From assembly GCA_033807775.1 (NCBI GenBank), contig CM066315.1, positions 9,366,501 to 9,430,500 of the forward strand: a DNA stretch of 64,000 nt, given 5' to 3'. The notes beneath the pieces were generated by a model, which saw only the letters and a list, made by a program, of their open reading frames with translations, was not told where the DNA came from and ran no database searches. This document shows, piece by piece, positions 32,614-44,200 of the stretch (within the stretch, counting starts at the first letter, position 1; each line of letters opens with the position of its first letter). A program made the translations under genes and the position numbers. This stretch comes from Saussurea involucrata. Lineage: Eukaryota; Streptophyta; Magnoliopsida; Asterales; Asteraceae.

Positions 32614-34340
32614 ATGGAAGAACCTGGATGGATATTAAGGATGGATTTGGCCGAAGGATTTGACCCAAGTGATGTATATGGTAAGCTCACATGCATTTAT
32701 GTTTTTCCATTTTTGGGACTGCACATTCTTCATACCTAATTATTCTGTTGATTTTTCCATACAGAGCTATACCCAACATTGTTTACAGTAAGGATGAACC
32801 ATGGAGGTTGCTTTACAAGCATTCCTAGAAGGAGATACGAGAATGGTAAGACTGATTATGTTGATTTGGTTAACACAGAAGGATTAAATGTAGAGGAGTT
32901 TCATTTAATGGTGATGAAATTAGGGTATGATAGACATGAAATCAAATTTTACCATTTCTTGATTCCTGAAGGTGATATGGATACTGGGTTAAGAGGATTA
33001 GGTAGTAACCAGGATGTGTTAAACCTCTTACAATATGCCCCTGCTATTAAACTTATTGATGTATTTGTGGAACATGGTAGGACTAACCTGTCAACCCCAA
33101 ATCAAAGCATGAATCATATAATTCATAGCTTTGATCCTTTCATTGGGTTAGAGTCAGATGTACCAGAACAGGAAGCAGTAGTACGGTTGGACAATGGGTT
33201 GGACTTGAACCAATGTTTGGACAATGGGTTGGACTTGAACCAATGTTTGGATTTGGACTTGGACATGATCCAGGGAAGTAACAACCATGATGATATAGAG
33301 AGCCATAATAGTAATGACTATGATGAGGAATTTGGTATAGATGATGACCCGGAGGATTATGTAGATGGTTATGTGGATTGGATTGGTGTAAATGGAGAGG
33401 GAAGTGATAGTGTGAATGTGGAAGGTGATATTGATCCTTTTGAGGTTGATGATTTTAATTCAGGGGATGAAAATGGCAGTTTGTGCAAACGTAGGGCCCA
33501 AATACAGTGTAAGGAGGTTGTCTTCTATCTAGGCCAGACATTTGGTAATAAAACAACCATTCTCAACCTAATCAAGCAGCATTCAATTCAGACTAGAAGG
33601 GACATAGTGGTGATCCGAAATGATGTTGTAAGAGTTAGGGCCATCTGTAGGGGATCAATGCCAAATGTAAAGGAGTCCAGTGGGCCTAGTAAGGGAAGAA
33701 AGGGTGCTTGGAGAAAGTCCAATGGGCCCTGTTGTAAATGGGTTTTGTATGCATCATGTGCAGAAAATGAAGAAACCTGGACTGTGAAAACCTATTTTGT
33801 ATGCCCTGTTGTAAATGGGTTTTTATGTTTTGATTTAATGGTATTTACTATATATTATGCTTTGTTTTAATGGTATTTACTGAATTATAGGTTTCTGGCC
33901 CTTGGAATGACCAATGTATAGTAGATGTGAGAGAAAGGACATGTTCATGTAGGAAGTGGGAGTTAACTGGAATTCCATGCAAGCATGTTGTGGCTACAAA
34001 CTGGGACATGGCAGCAAATGGTAACAATGTGTTACCTGAAGATTGGGCTGAGGATGTGTACAAAGTAAGCACATGGAGGGAAATGTATAGCTTCAAGATT
34101 GAGCCAATCAATGGAAGCCTGCTATGGGAGAAAGGTGACTGGGCAACAACTTTACTCCCTCCAACTCACCATAAACAGATTGGGAGACCAAAGAAGAAGA
34201 GAAGGAAGACAAATGAGGAGTTGTCTCAGAGGAGTGGGGACACTGGTAAACTTCCTAGGAAAGGGAAGACTGTGACTTGTGATAAGTGTAAGAATCAAGG
34301 GCACAATTCCAGGACTTGTAAAGGACAAGGAGGACAATGA
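32614..34340 (+). pseudogene. MuDR-family transposase lacking its catalytic domain
   Basis: Exon 1 is 32614-32680 (MEEPGWILRMDLAEGF; donor GTAAGC). Exon 2 is 32765-33870, and a C-terminal exon starts at 33891 after the acceptor AATTATAG and ends at 34340. The N-terminus is the PB1-like domain of plant MULE transposases, followed by an acidic region with a 30-bp tandem duplication (near 33187-33246) and the start of the DNA-binding domain. The DDE catalytic domain is absent: exon 2 runs from the DNA-binding domain into non-coding DNA and a stop. The last exon has a SWIM zinc finger (CSCRKWELTGIPCKH), a Lys/Arg-rich nuclear-localisation-like stretch and a zinc knuckle (CDKCKNQGHNSRTC). It could still bind DNA but not cut it. 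Confidence 0.88.
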
Positions 34341-34679
34341 GGACAATTAGCTAATATGTGGTTTGTATATGGTTGAAAACAATTAGTTAATCTGTGGTTT
34401 GTGGTTGGCAGAAAACAATTACTTAATCTGTGGTTTGTGGTTTGTTGTTAGTTGAAAACAATTAGTTTTATGTTTACTCTTGGAATTGTATGTGTACCAA
34501 AACAGGTTTGTTTTATGTTTACTTAATCTATGGTTTGGTATGGTATTGAATACAGGTTTGTTTTTGTGTTTACTCTTTGGAATTGTATGTGTACCAAAAC
34601 AGGTTACATTTCTGTTATGTTGTGTACCAAAACAGGTTACATTTATGTTACAATGTTGTTGGGAACTGAAGAATTTGCT

Positions 34680-34995
34680 AAGTATGATTAGTACTGCCAG
34701 AACTACATTACTACTGCCAGAACAACCTTAATACTGCCAGATCAAAGTTAGTACTGCTTATGCAATGGTTACTACTGCAAGACAAAGTTAATACTGCTAG
34801 ATCATTGTTAGTACTGCTGATACATTAATGCTGCTGGAACAAGGTTAGTACTGCTAGTCAAGTTAGTACTGCTAGTCAAGTTAGTACTGCTGGAACAAGT
34901 TAATGCTGCTGGAATGAGTTAATACTGCTGAAATGAATTAGTGCTGCTGGAGAATATTAGTACTGCTCATGCTGAATGAAGATTAATACTGCTGA
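34680..34995. repeat. Degenerate TACTGCT minisatellite in the Mutator element
   Basis: About fifteen copies of a 17-22 bp phrase around TTAGTACTGCTGGAACAAG. It lies 3' of the transposase. 35185-35320 also carries a 60-70 bp direct duplication around AACAGAGGGATCAAACCACC. No gene seen. Confidence 0.75.
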
Positions 34996-36061
34996 TGTGA
35001 TAAGTTTGGTATGCGAGAATATTGGAGATAAAGATTGAAAACAGGTATGCTTTCAACAATGTTGTGTACCAAAAGTAGAGTTTTACTCTCTGTTATCTGT
35101 ATCATGTTATGTGATGTGTTATCTTGTTTTTGGATCAACAAACAGGTACACAACATAGGTTACAGTTCTGTTATCATCAAATGTGCAAAAAACAGAGGGA
35201 TCAAACCACCAAACATTACTATTAAAACATAGGGATGTCATTACAAATACTACAAAAAACAGAGGGATCAAACCACCAAACATTACTATTCTAACAACTA
35301 GGATGTCATTACAAATACTACCAACACACCTGATAAACAGGAGATGATTACAAAAGATAACCAATACACAAAACAGATCAACTCAAGGCTAAATGCATGA
35401 AATACACAAAAAAACTCCAACTCATGACCAAGAGCAGATTCAACTTCAAGATTTCCTTCTTTTTCTCTCTGACACATTCTTCAGCTTTGTTTTTGGCTTT
35501 GATTAGCCCAGGAATGATATCAATGGACCTTGAACAAATAGGTGGATCAAACCACCCAAAAAAAGAACATTGGCTCTGTTAACATGAAAAACTAAATGTT
35601 ATTAGCTAAACATGATTACTTTACACCATGATTGTTGAAGAAGAAGAATCGTAGCAGTGTACCATTCTTCCACAAGTGTAGAACCTTCTACCAGGATTTG
35701 CAGTGGTCCATGAGGTTCTCACAGCTGCTTCACCTCCACAATAACATAACACCATGATTGTTACCAGATTTTGAGGTTGAATCGTGAAAGGAGGAGGAAG
35801 AAGGAAGAAACAGAAAGATCACAGAAGAATGAAGTGAAGAAGAAGAAGAATATGGCGGGTTAAAATAAGAGGGAATTTGGTTGAAATGTGAAATGACCAT
35901 TATGCCCCTGCCTCTAACGCCACCAATTAACGGGGTTAAAGACGAGACCCCAAATCCAGATCAAAATCAAAACCTCAGGGACTAAAACTTGACTTATGAA
36001 ACCATGGGGACCGGTTTCAAAAAAATCACTAAACCTCAGGGACCAAAAATAGAGTTTTCTC

Positions 36062-36300
36062 TAGAAAAAAGAGGAATTTTAATAATTTTTTTGCTTCAAC
36101 AGTTATGCTATCTCGTATGCTAAAATAGAGAAAAAAATGAGAAAGAAGATAAAAATCTCAAAATTTGGAGAATTTTTGTTGTATGCTAAACTAGAGAAAA
36201 AAGGAAAGATAAATAATATTTTATTCTTTCCACGAATATGACCATCCACATACTTGCAATACCATACTTCTTTCTAAAGTGCTACATCAGTTTTGCAATA
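36062..36300. repeat. Direct repeat flanking the larger Mutator element, right copy
   Basis: Partner of 32037-32274. It continues into ACACCTTCCACACACATGC, whereas the left copy continues into CCATACATCAGTTTTGG. An outer MITE-like frame (TTAGAGCATCTCCAAC near 32009 and its inverse GATGCTCTAA near 36527) encloses both. Confidence 0.9.
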
Positions 36301-36962
36301 ACACCTTCCACACACATGCAAGACCAAACTCTTTTCTAAACTGATAAATTATAATATAAATAATTAATGTTTAAACAAACAAACAAATTAATTAAATTAA
36401 AAAATGCTTTTGTTTAATATATCTATTTTGTGAAAGACCTTTCTAATTTAGAAAGATGAGAGTTGTCTTGCAAGCCACATGGCATGCTATGTCATCTTGC
36501 AAGGGATCTTGCAAGACGTGTGTGGATGCTCTAAGAGACATTGAATTATAAGGTTAAGGAAAGAAAAATAATATTTTATTAATGTATTGATTATTTTAAT
36601 ATTTTAATTAATACTACAATCTATAAAATTGCATAGTTATTGGAGTTGGAAACAATTTTTTTAAAGATTTTGACGTTTGATACTTTATTTTAGAAAAAAT
36701 ATAACATAGCTCTTGAAAATGCTCTTAGTAAACACAGTATAAAATTACCTTTTAGATAATTCAAACACATTCAGTTATTTATACGGATTATAACATTAAT
36801 GATTTTACATACAACATTTTACCTTTTAAAATTACATAATATGTTGGTCACATGATGTATAAATGATATACAAAACGTAAATATATTAATATAATGTATA
36901 AATGATTTTCTTAATATTGTTATTTGACCAAAATCAAATCTTTAAATTAAATGATATTAAAC
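36301..36962. other. AT-rich intergenic, no gene seen
   Basis: Includes the right part of a decayed MITE ending near 36535 (GTGGATGCTCTAAGAG). Nothing else is recognisable. Confidence 0.5.
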
Positions 36963-36965
36963 TTA

Positions 36966-37263
36966 GGGAACGTTTACCTAATCACTTACTCAGGTAAGTG
37001 TTTACCGGTAAAATTCAACACTATCACTTTTAGTCCATCAAAATGGCATCGTATGCAACAATTTAGCCGGTAAGCGCTAACCATGGTAAGAATCGTCGCA
37101 ATCACTTACCGGATAAGACTCTCGGTCCTTGCTTTTGACTCTCTGTCCTTGTTTCCGCTCTTACCGGGTAACATTCTTGGTCCTTGCCATATTCATCCGG
37201 TAAACTAATGTGACTTGGTAAACACTAAGCACTTACCCGGGTAAGCGTTTCGTAAACGACCCC
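36966..37263. mobile_element. PIF/Harbinger (Tourist-type) MITE, copy 1
   Basis: 298 bp between TTA target duplications (36963-36965, 37264-37266). Ends GGGAACGTTTACC and GGTAAGCGTTTCGTAAACG(A)CCCC are inverted. Inside are repeated TTACCGG(G)TAA phrases. Copies 2 and 3 are at 47755 and 49126. Confidence 0.8.
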
Positions 37264-37266
37264 TTA

Positions 37267-37780
37267 ATTTACAAAATATTTTTACAACTCATTAGCTCGG
37301 ATGCTATATTCAGTGTACTTGTTAGAAAAATACATATTTATTAAAAAAAATTATATAGTTGATGAGCCGGATTCAAACAAGAACAATATCTATTTAAAAA
37401 AAATATAGCGAGTATATGAGGAGAAGGGCAAATTGGGAAGACAGAAAACGAAGTTTGGGGGGAAATGGAAAAGGGACAAAAGCAGCGTACTGGTCAATAC
37501 TACTCATGAAGTTTATGGTCTGCCGACGTGGAAATTAAAAAAAATCTAGAAAAATAAAATATGATAATTACATAATACTCCATATTAAGCCAATTTCATT
37601 TTCCCCTCTTCTCCAGAGGAAAACAGAAAACAAAATCACACAAATAGATAGATACAACATATAGATATAGAGAGAGAAAGTGTTTTTTGTAGAGTGAGAA
37701 ACGGGGTGGAGGTGGGGTATTAATGATGATGGCGGAAGGATTATGATGATGATGTTGAAGAAGAAGGAGGTGATATGTAA
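37267..37780. other. Upstream region of LCR
   Basis: Contains AT-rich sequence and, from about 37600, a leader-like stretch with GATATAGAGAGAGAAAG and GATGATGATG phrases before the start codon. No clear TATA box was fixed. Confidence 0.4.
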
Positions 37781-40700
37781 ATGTTGTTTGTAGAAGGGCT
37801 GGCCATGTTGAGGCAGCTCATCGGTCAAGTTCAAGAGCTCTTAGACCTCTACGGTACTCCTCTTCCGCCACCGCTTCCCGCCGTTCATCTGCCCTATATC
37901 TTTCATCATCAACCTCCCACGGTGCTCGGACAGCCGCCACAACTTCGTAACAACAGGTGATTTTGTTTTTGTGCCCTTGTTTACCTAGCTATTTAGATCG
38001 ATTCTCATACTTTACCTATGCGTATAATTTGAGTTTTAATTTTTTGTAATTGGTCCGCTTTTGTGTTTGAATTTGTTTATTTTATGGAAATTGTTTGTTT
38101 CTTAGTCAAATTGAATCGATCAATTGGATTGAAATCCTATGAATTCGAAATAGTTGTTGTTACTTGTAGCTCCGTCTCTGTTGGTGAGTGCTTTTGTAAT
38201 GGATTATGTTTCGTTTCTGAAAAGTAGTTCATAGTAATCTCTGTCATTGATTGTAGATTGTTCTATTTCGAGTTTGAATTTTTTGATTTGATGGAATTGT
38301 GGTTCCAATCAATGTTAGTTGCCTTTTGTAAACATAGATTTGTTAAGTAATACATATAGAAGAGGTACTGTTGTATTCATGTTAAATGAGTGAAAGCTAG
38401 ATCTTCAAACTTGTTTTCTTTCTGATACATGTTTTATGTTTTTGCTTTTCATTGTGTTTTTGTGTGCTTATAGTTTTTCCCTGTTTCCTTTTCCATGGCT
38501 TATTAAGTTAAGTGAATTCAAGCCTCAAGTACAATTTCCTAGTTGGTGTGAGCATAAAAGACACATGCACATGATTTAAGATTTTCCACAGGAAGGGTTG
38601 ATGGTGTTTGCTGAATCTTCGTTGTATGCAAGGAACCGTTGGATTCTGTAGTGCATTATTACAATCACACGTGTACGTGAGTTATTTAGGTATGTCAAAT
38701 GTGAGCAGGCATCCAAATTAGGGCAAAGTTTTGGATTTGACCTACATTCGGTCTTATAGGGGACATTTTTTTCATATGTCAAATGAGGATGTCTTGGTGT
38801 TCCTTTTCTACGTTAATGTATTCCCGGAAGAAAAAGAAAGGAGAGAGTGAGGATTTCACCACGTCAGTAGCCTGTATATTTATACAAGCGTGGTCATTGC
38901 AAAGAACCATTGGGCCAGCAACGTTCAGAACCACAGAGGCAGTGCACTCGTCCTGGACCATTGACACTATTTTTTGGAGACTGAAAATTCATATATTCAG
39001 ATTTAAGGCTGTTTGGAGTTATCCCATTCCCATACCGTTCCCAATAAATTAGTCGTGAGTATTTGTAGTTGTTTACAAATATCTTGGCATGCTCCAAGCT
39101 TTTCATATCAAAATATTTTCAATTGAAACCCTCAAAGTCCTTATGCATTCAGCCTTCCAGATTTTCAGGTTTAGTGAATTCACTGAATTGATTCATATAA
39201 TATACCATTACTATAGTATAAGGTCAGTATTTATGATAAATGCCTTGGTAGTTGGTCCCTCAAATCCCCACCTCTATATGAGGTAGCCAACGGAGATTTT
39301 TTTTGTTGCTTTTATGCAGTACCTGGAAATGTCACATAGGAATACATATGTTGTGTATTAATAATGTTTTGACTTGCAAGAATCAGCTCATGTAAAAATT
39401 ACCTGCCTCAAGAAGGTAGATTGCACTTTCAATGTAATTAATTGCTCTCTAATACTAGTATGTTTCTTTGCTCATTTTGTTTCCTTTTTAATGTATTTTT
39501 TAGTAGCTGTAATGGATGAATTATATATAATAAGTTTATGTATAGATTGTTGCACTGGGGAGTTACACTCGTCACCTTTATTGGGTATTATTGAGGATTC
39601 ACACGGGAAGCCAAGAAACTCAAATCATCCATAAACTGCAGTTGGTAGAATAAGAGCCCAACCAATAATCTAGTGGGTGTATCTACTTAAACCTAGACAA
39701 GTTGATTTGAGGATGATGGAATCACCAATAATCTAGCATAAATTACTCTTGACGTATTTGTCAATTAATTCCATTTCTTTGTTATGGAAAATAAAGAAAT
39801 GGCTAATCTATTGAAGATAATTACATTTTTACAAAATTCAGATTGCTAATACTATCATTTCATACTATATGTATAGATATAGAACCCATTATTTTGATCA
39901 CAACTGCCTAGTATTGGTCCCATTTGTCACATGGCTTGCCTTTGTTTTCTTTTTGGATTCATGTTCTCTTCTTTTAAAGCGCTATTTGGCTTATGCTTCC
40001 TAGCCTCCAAAGGACAAAAGGAACTCTAATCCATCATGCACATTTTGGGAATTCAGCTGATATCGTCACAAATTTCTTCGTTTCAACTTTTTCTTTCTTT
40101 ATGCATATTTATTATCATCTCATTGTATAAGGCAAGCATGATTATTCATCAGAGTATAATTTTCTTTGCAGATGGTGTTTTCTGAACCTTGAAGAGAACC
40201 CTTCAGAAGATGACTGCTACAATCTGTTAATGAAGGCTGGAAGGTTCCAGATGTTGGAGCCTGGCAAGGCTCCACCTTCTAAGAGAGCTCGAAAGGAGCG
40301 AACCCGTGGAAAATTAGCCGAAACCTCTAGTTCAAACGAGACCATGGAAGAGAAAATCTGGAAAGAGTTTCCGGAAGACCTATACGAGGCTGTCATTGCA
40401 AGACTTCCTGTTGCCACCTTCTTCCGGTTCCGCTCAGTTTGCCAGAAATGGAATTCCTTGCTGACTTCAAATAGCTTCTCCCTTCAATGTGCTCAAGTCC
40501 CTCAACCCCAACCTTGGTTTTACACCAGAACTCATGAAAATGTCAACACAGGAGCCATGTATGACCCTGTCTCAAGAAAATGGCACCACCCCACTGTTCC
40601 TGCCATACCCACAAAAATGATCATATTGCCCGTGGCTTCTGCTGGTGGCCTTGTTTGTTTTCTTGATATCGGACATAGGAGCTTCTACGTGTGTAATCCT

Positions 40701-41411
40701 CTCACCAGATCTTTCAGAGAGTTGCAGGCTAGATCGGTCAAGGTCTGGTCAAGAGTAGCCGTAGGGATGACCCTGAACCAGAAATCAGCTAGTGGTGGCT
40801 ACCAAATCATGTGGGTTGGTTCGGATGGTGAGTATGAAGTTTACGACTCCACAAAAAACACCTGGACGTGCCCTGGAAGCATGCCATCGTGTATCAAGTT
40901 ACCATTGTCATTAAACTTCAGGTCACAGGCGGTGTGTGTAGATGGTTCGATGTATTTTCTGAGGTCAGATCCAGATGGGATGGTGTCATACGACATGGAA
41001 ACTGGAGTTTGGAAGCAATTTACAGTTCCGGCCCCTGTCCACCTGAGCGACCAGAGTCTGGCGGAGTGTGGCGGCAGGATCATGCTGGTGGGGTTGCTGA
41101 CGAAAAACGCAGCGACTTGTGTATGCATATGGGAGCTTCAGAAGATGACTCTCTTGTGGAAGGAGGTTGACAGAATGCCAAATATATGGTGCTTAGAATT
41201 CTATGGAAAGCACATTAAGATGTCTTGTTTGGGTAACAGAGGATTGCTCATGTTATCGCTTCGATCGAAAATGATGAACCGATTGGTTGCTTATGATATC
41301 TCGAGAAAGGAATGGTTGAAGGTTCCCAACTGTGTGCTCCCACACAGTCGAAAACGACAATGGATTGCTTGTGGGACTGCCTTTCATCCATGTCTCACTG
41401 CTAAGGCTTAG
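37781..41411 (+). CDS. LCR: F-box/kelch-repeat protein, LCR (LEAF CURLING RESPONSIVENESS) type
   Basis: Two exons: 37781-37956 and 40172-41411, with a 2215-nt phase-2 intron (GTGATT...TTTGCAG). The protein is 471 residues, close to the Arabidopsis LCR (At1g27340) length. The N-terminus has the conserved MLRQLIGQVQELLDLYG followed by a proline-rich stretch. An F-box lies at about residues 122-165 (IWKEFPEDLYEAVIARLPVA) and kelch-type repeats follow (SAGGLVCFLDIGHRSFYVCN, then GLLTKNAATCVCIWELQKM). F-box proteins are substrate receptors of SCF ubiquitin ligases; LCR is known to act in leaf and shoot-meristem development under microRNA394 control. The 5' ATG was chosen because the conserved N-terminus begins there; an in-frame ATG at 37805 is an alternative. 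It is convergent with the DnaJ gene. Confidence 0.95.
41162..41181 (+). promoter_or_regulatory. microRNA394 target site in LCR
   Basis: GGAGGTTGACAGAATGCCAA within exon 2 (residues EVDRMPN) pairs with miR394 along its whole length, with one G:U position. This is the known cleavage site in LCR transcripts of flowering plants. It lies in the coding sequence and overlaps a conserved peptide, so both protein and RNA pairing constrain it. Confidence 0.92.
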
Positions 41412-42151
41412 CATTTCCTGGTTTTAACCCGTTTGTGTAATGCTATATGTATACATTTTACTTCAATTCCGATCATCCTTGTAGTGACACCAACCTGTAG
41501 TATTAATCATGCTTTGTTCATCTACTCCAAGTATGTAATAATTACAATACAACTAAATCAGACGTAAGAGTCAGCTTAATAAGACTCATAACTTGTTTTG
41601 TCAGCTATACATAATTGTTTGATATTGACTTACTGGTATACAAAGTTTTTAGAAAATCGAAGTTTTTTCCAAATCTACTCCTCTGAGTTAATAATTTCAC
41701 TTCTTTCAACCATTAAAAAACCATCTCGAACAAAAACTTTCATAATCTATATAAACAGATTAATCCACACAGACATACCTACCAGATTGCTTTATAAATA
41801 GGATCAAATAATTATGTTAATACGTTACAAAGAAACCTTTAATGCTAATAATAATAATAATAATAATAATAATAGTATCCATCATCCCACTATTTGTTTT
41901 GACCTCGAATCACAAAGTCAAAACTAGCATTGTTACAGGTACAAGAGGACTAATATATATTTATATCCAGTATAAGCAGTTCCTGGACAAACTATTATGC
42001 ACAGTGTCCATCTGCATAATGCACTCACCTCTCACCATAGCAATCTCTTCCTCCAATCACTGCAGGTGAACAACTCAAGCAACAAAATCTTCAGGTCCAC
42101 CCCATGCTGAAATCTTCCACGGGTGACGAAATTGAATTGCTACTCCATCAT
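41412..42151. other. Convergent intergenic region between LCR and the DnaJ gene
   Basis: Holds the 3' untranslated regions of both genes and an (AAT)n microsatellite at about 41846-41874. No other gene seen. Confidence 0.6.
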
Positions 42152-44200
42152 TTATTCATCGTCCACAATCACTACTTCCTTAACATTAGCTAAAACTGCT
42201 GACTCATGATTACTCTCCGAAACAAAACCTTTGCTCAAAGCATCATCATCATCATCATCATCATCATCGATGTTTTGTACATCGGCTATAACTTGAAGAA
42301 ATTCATCAGGTGTAGCTGAAGGATCCAGCTCACGACATCCCTTTGGAGCATTGGGAGCTTCTTGACCGGTCAGCAAGTATGAAGGTATTTGATGAGAAAA
42401 CCGGAATATTTCACCTTCCGGTATTGTCCTTGCTTCCTTAGGGTTTAGATGCCTGTGAAAGACTGTCTTGAAGCCTGCAACTTTGACAAGTTGAGTAACG
42501 GTGAAACCTCCTGCTTCTTCATCCAACTCGTCAACTTCAACGATTTCATACTTGTGTTTTACTTCATTTGGTGTTTCTTCATTCCATTCAGCCGACCAGT
42601 ATCTGTATAAAGCCCAAACATCTCCTTTCCTAGGATAAACTTGAATAGTCCCGTTTTCCAGTTTCAAAAAATGAACCTTGTGTGAAAAATAATTAGAGAC
42701 GGAGACGACCTCATGCTTGCCTGTTTTGAACTCACCAAATGCTTTCGAGAACCCAGAAAACACATCCAGTTCGCTGTTGGTTCTTGAATTAAGCCAGCAT
42801 ACCTTTATCTTAAAAGGGTCCACAGTAATTACCCTGCGGATCAGCGCATAATGCCTTGGCATCCCATCATCATCATCGTACGCAGCCCATACCTGCCCTT
42901 CTCCAAAACATCTTTCACATCTCTCCCGATCAAAATTATGAAAATCTGGTTCTTGAACATTGATCATAAGTGGCTCGATAGCATTCTTTTTCAAGTCTCC
43001 ATTTATCGGGCCATCCCCTTCTTTTTCTTCCACTTTCCCGCCAGCTTTTTCAGTTACACTTTCCGAGCTCCATTTCTGCAACTTCTTTTTTATTTCAGTC
43101 CTCGCCTTCTCAACAAGTTGAGTGCGGATATCAGTAATTGAGACACCTTTTCTCTCATCAACTAGTCCGGTGTTACCCTGCTTTAATCCAGATAAACTCA
43201 TGGAGTTAACATCTTTTCTTTTCGCAGAATTCAAGTGCCCAGATGATGAAAGATTTGCTGCTCTTTTCGAGTACTTTTTCCTTCTTAAGGCTTCCTCCCT
43301 TTTAATGGCTGCCTGAGCTTCTTCTCGCTCCCTTTTTACTCTCTCGTAAGCCCGTTGAACCATGCTTGCAGCTTGAGCTGTAGATGCAGGATTAGTTGTC
43401 TTTGAGAATGGACCCCACTGGAATCCAGTCTCCTGTGTCCTGTGCCTTCCTGGGTTAGATGAGTTCTTGCTGGCTCCTTTGGAAGTTTTTGAAGCTTTCG
43501 TAGAAATTTTGGTATTTGGTGCTGGAGTCTCCATGGCTAAAAAGGGTTCATGGCAATTGGGGCAGAGAAGATTTTGATGTAGATACATTCTTAAGTACTC
43601 GTACTGCATCTTGCATCCATGGCATACAGTCCAAAAAGTCTTCTGATTCGTTTGTTGACCAGTGCTCGTGGTAGCATTGGTATTATTATTATTATCCTTA
43701 GTTGTACCCTTTGTTCGAGTGGTTGTACTTCTTGTGAAATTGTAGAAACCATTCTGCCCTGGTGGTGGTGCCGCTGTTGTTCCTCCATTTTGCTTAAAAA
43801 CCTTATAATTCCTCCTCTGGTCATACGCTGATCTTTTAACCTTATCAGACACCAAACTCCATGCTTCTGAGATATGCTTAAATGCCCCATCTGCCCCTAC
43901 AGATTTGTTCTTATCAGGGTGAAGAAATAAAGCTAATTTTCGGTAATGCTTCCTCACAGTATCATCATCGGCCGATGGGCTCACACCAAGTATCCCATAA
44001 AAATCTGATTCACCATTTATTTTATTTTCTGCGGCAACATACACATCCAGAGTTGCAAGTAGTTGAGAAATACCATCGAGGCCAGGATACAAACATTGGG
44101 CCTTCAAAGCAAATTTTTTTGCCCCTGAAAAGTCCTTTGCAGAAAGCTTCCTCTCGGCAATTTCTTTCGCCCTCGTGGCTTCATCTCTATTGCACTCCAT
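42152..44200 (-). CDS. DnaJ (J-domain) protein with DUF3444, 682 residues
   Basis: Single intact open frame on the minus strand. The start MECNRDEATRAKEIAERKL is the usual N-terminus of this plant family. J domain at about residues 66-130 with HPD at 94-96, the motif that stimulates Hsp70 ATPase. A CX2C...CX2C pair (CHGC at about 193, CPNC at about 213) could bind zinc. A Ser/Thr/Asn-rich linker and a charged helical segment (REREEAQAAIKREEALRRKK in reading) lead to a DUF3444 domain in about the last third (EGQVWAAYDDDDGMPRHYAL, later YPRKGDVWALYRYW). The tail has a nine-Asp tract from a CAT repeat. It is probably a nuclear or cytosolic co-chaperone; the partner is not known. The length is typical and there are no lesions. 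Confidence 0.95.
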   Translation of the reverse strand: MECNRDEATRAKEIAERKLSAKDFSGAKKFALKAQCLYPGLDGISQLLATLDVYVAAENKINGESDFYGILGVSPSADDDTVRKHYRKLALFLHPDKNKSVGADGAFKHISEAWSLVSDKVKRSAYDQRRNYKVFKQNGGTTAAPPPGQNGFYNFTRSTTTRTKGTTKDNNNNTNATTSTGQQTNQKTFWTVCHGCKMQYEYLRMYLHQNLLCPNCHEPFLAMETPAPNTKISTKASKTSKGASKNSSNPGRHRTQETGFQWGPFSKTTNPASTAQAASMVQRAYERVKREREEAQAAIKREEALRRKKYSKRAANLSSSGHLNSAKRKDVNSMSLSGLKQGNTGLVDERKGVSITDIRTQLVEKARTEIKKKLQKWSSESVTEKAGGKVEEKEGDGPINGDLKKNAIEPLMINVQEPDFHNFDRERCERCFGEGQVWAAYDDDDGMPRHYALIRRVITVDPFKIKVCWLNSRTNSELDVFSGFSKAFGEFKTGKHEVVSVSNYFSHKVHFLKLENGTIQVYPRKGDVWALYRYWSAEWNEETPNEVKHKYEIVEVDELDEEAGGFTVTQLVKVAGFKTVFHRHLNPKEARTIPEGEIFRFSHQIPSYLLTGQEAPNAPKGCRELDPSATPDEFLQVIADVQNIDDDDDDDDDALSKGFVSESNHESAVLANVKEVVIVDDE

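Larger units (their letters stand above)
32275..36061 (+). mobile_element. Mutator-like element with internally deleted transposase
   Basis: Long terminal inverted repeats (about 32290-32470 and 35870-36045) share GGTCCCTGAGGTTTAGTGAT and a phrase ending in GGCGTTAGAGGCAGGGGCAT. Between them is a split MuDR-type transposase gene (32614-34340) and non-coding DNA with a TACTGCT minisatellite. The right end carries an extra outer piece (TAGAGTTTTCTC) that the left end lacks, so the left terminus is eroded. It is flanked by 238-bp direct repeats and no clean 9-bp duplication was found. Confidence 0.82.

Noticed and set aside
38576..39634. Several short frames in the LCR intron
   Set aside because: They lie on both strands within the intron, have no homology that I recognise, and are expected by chance.
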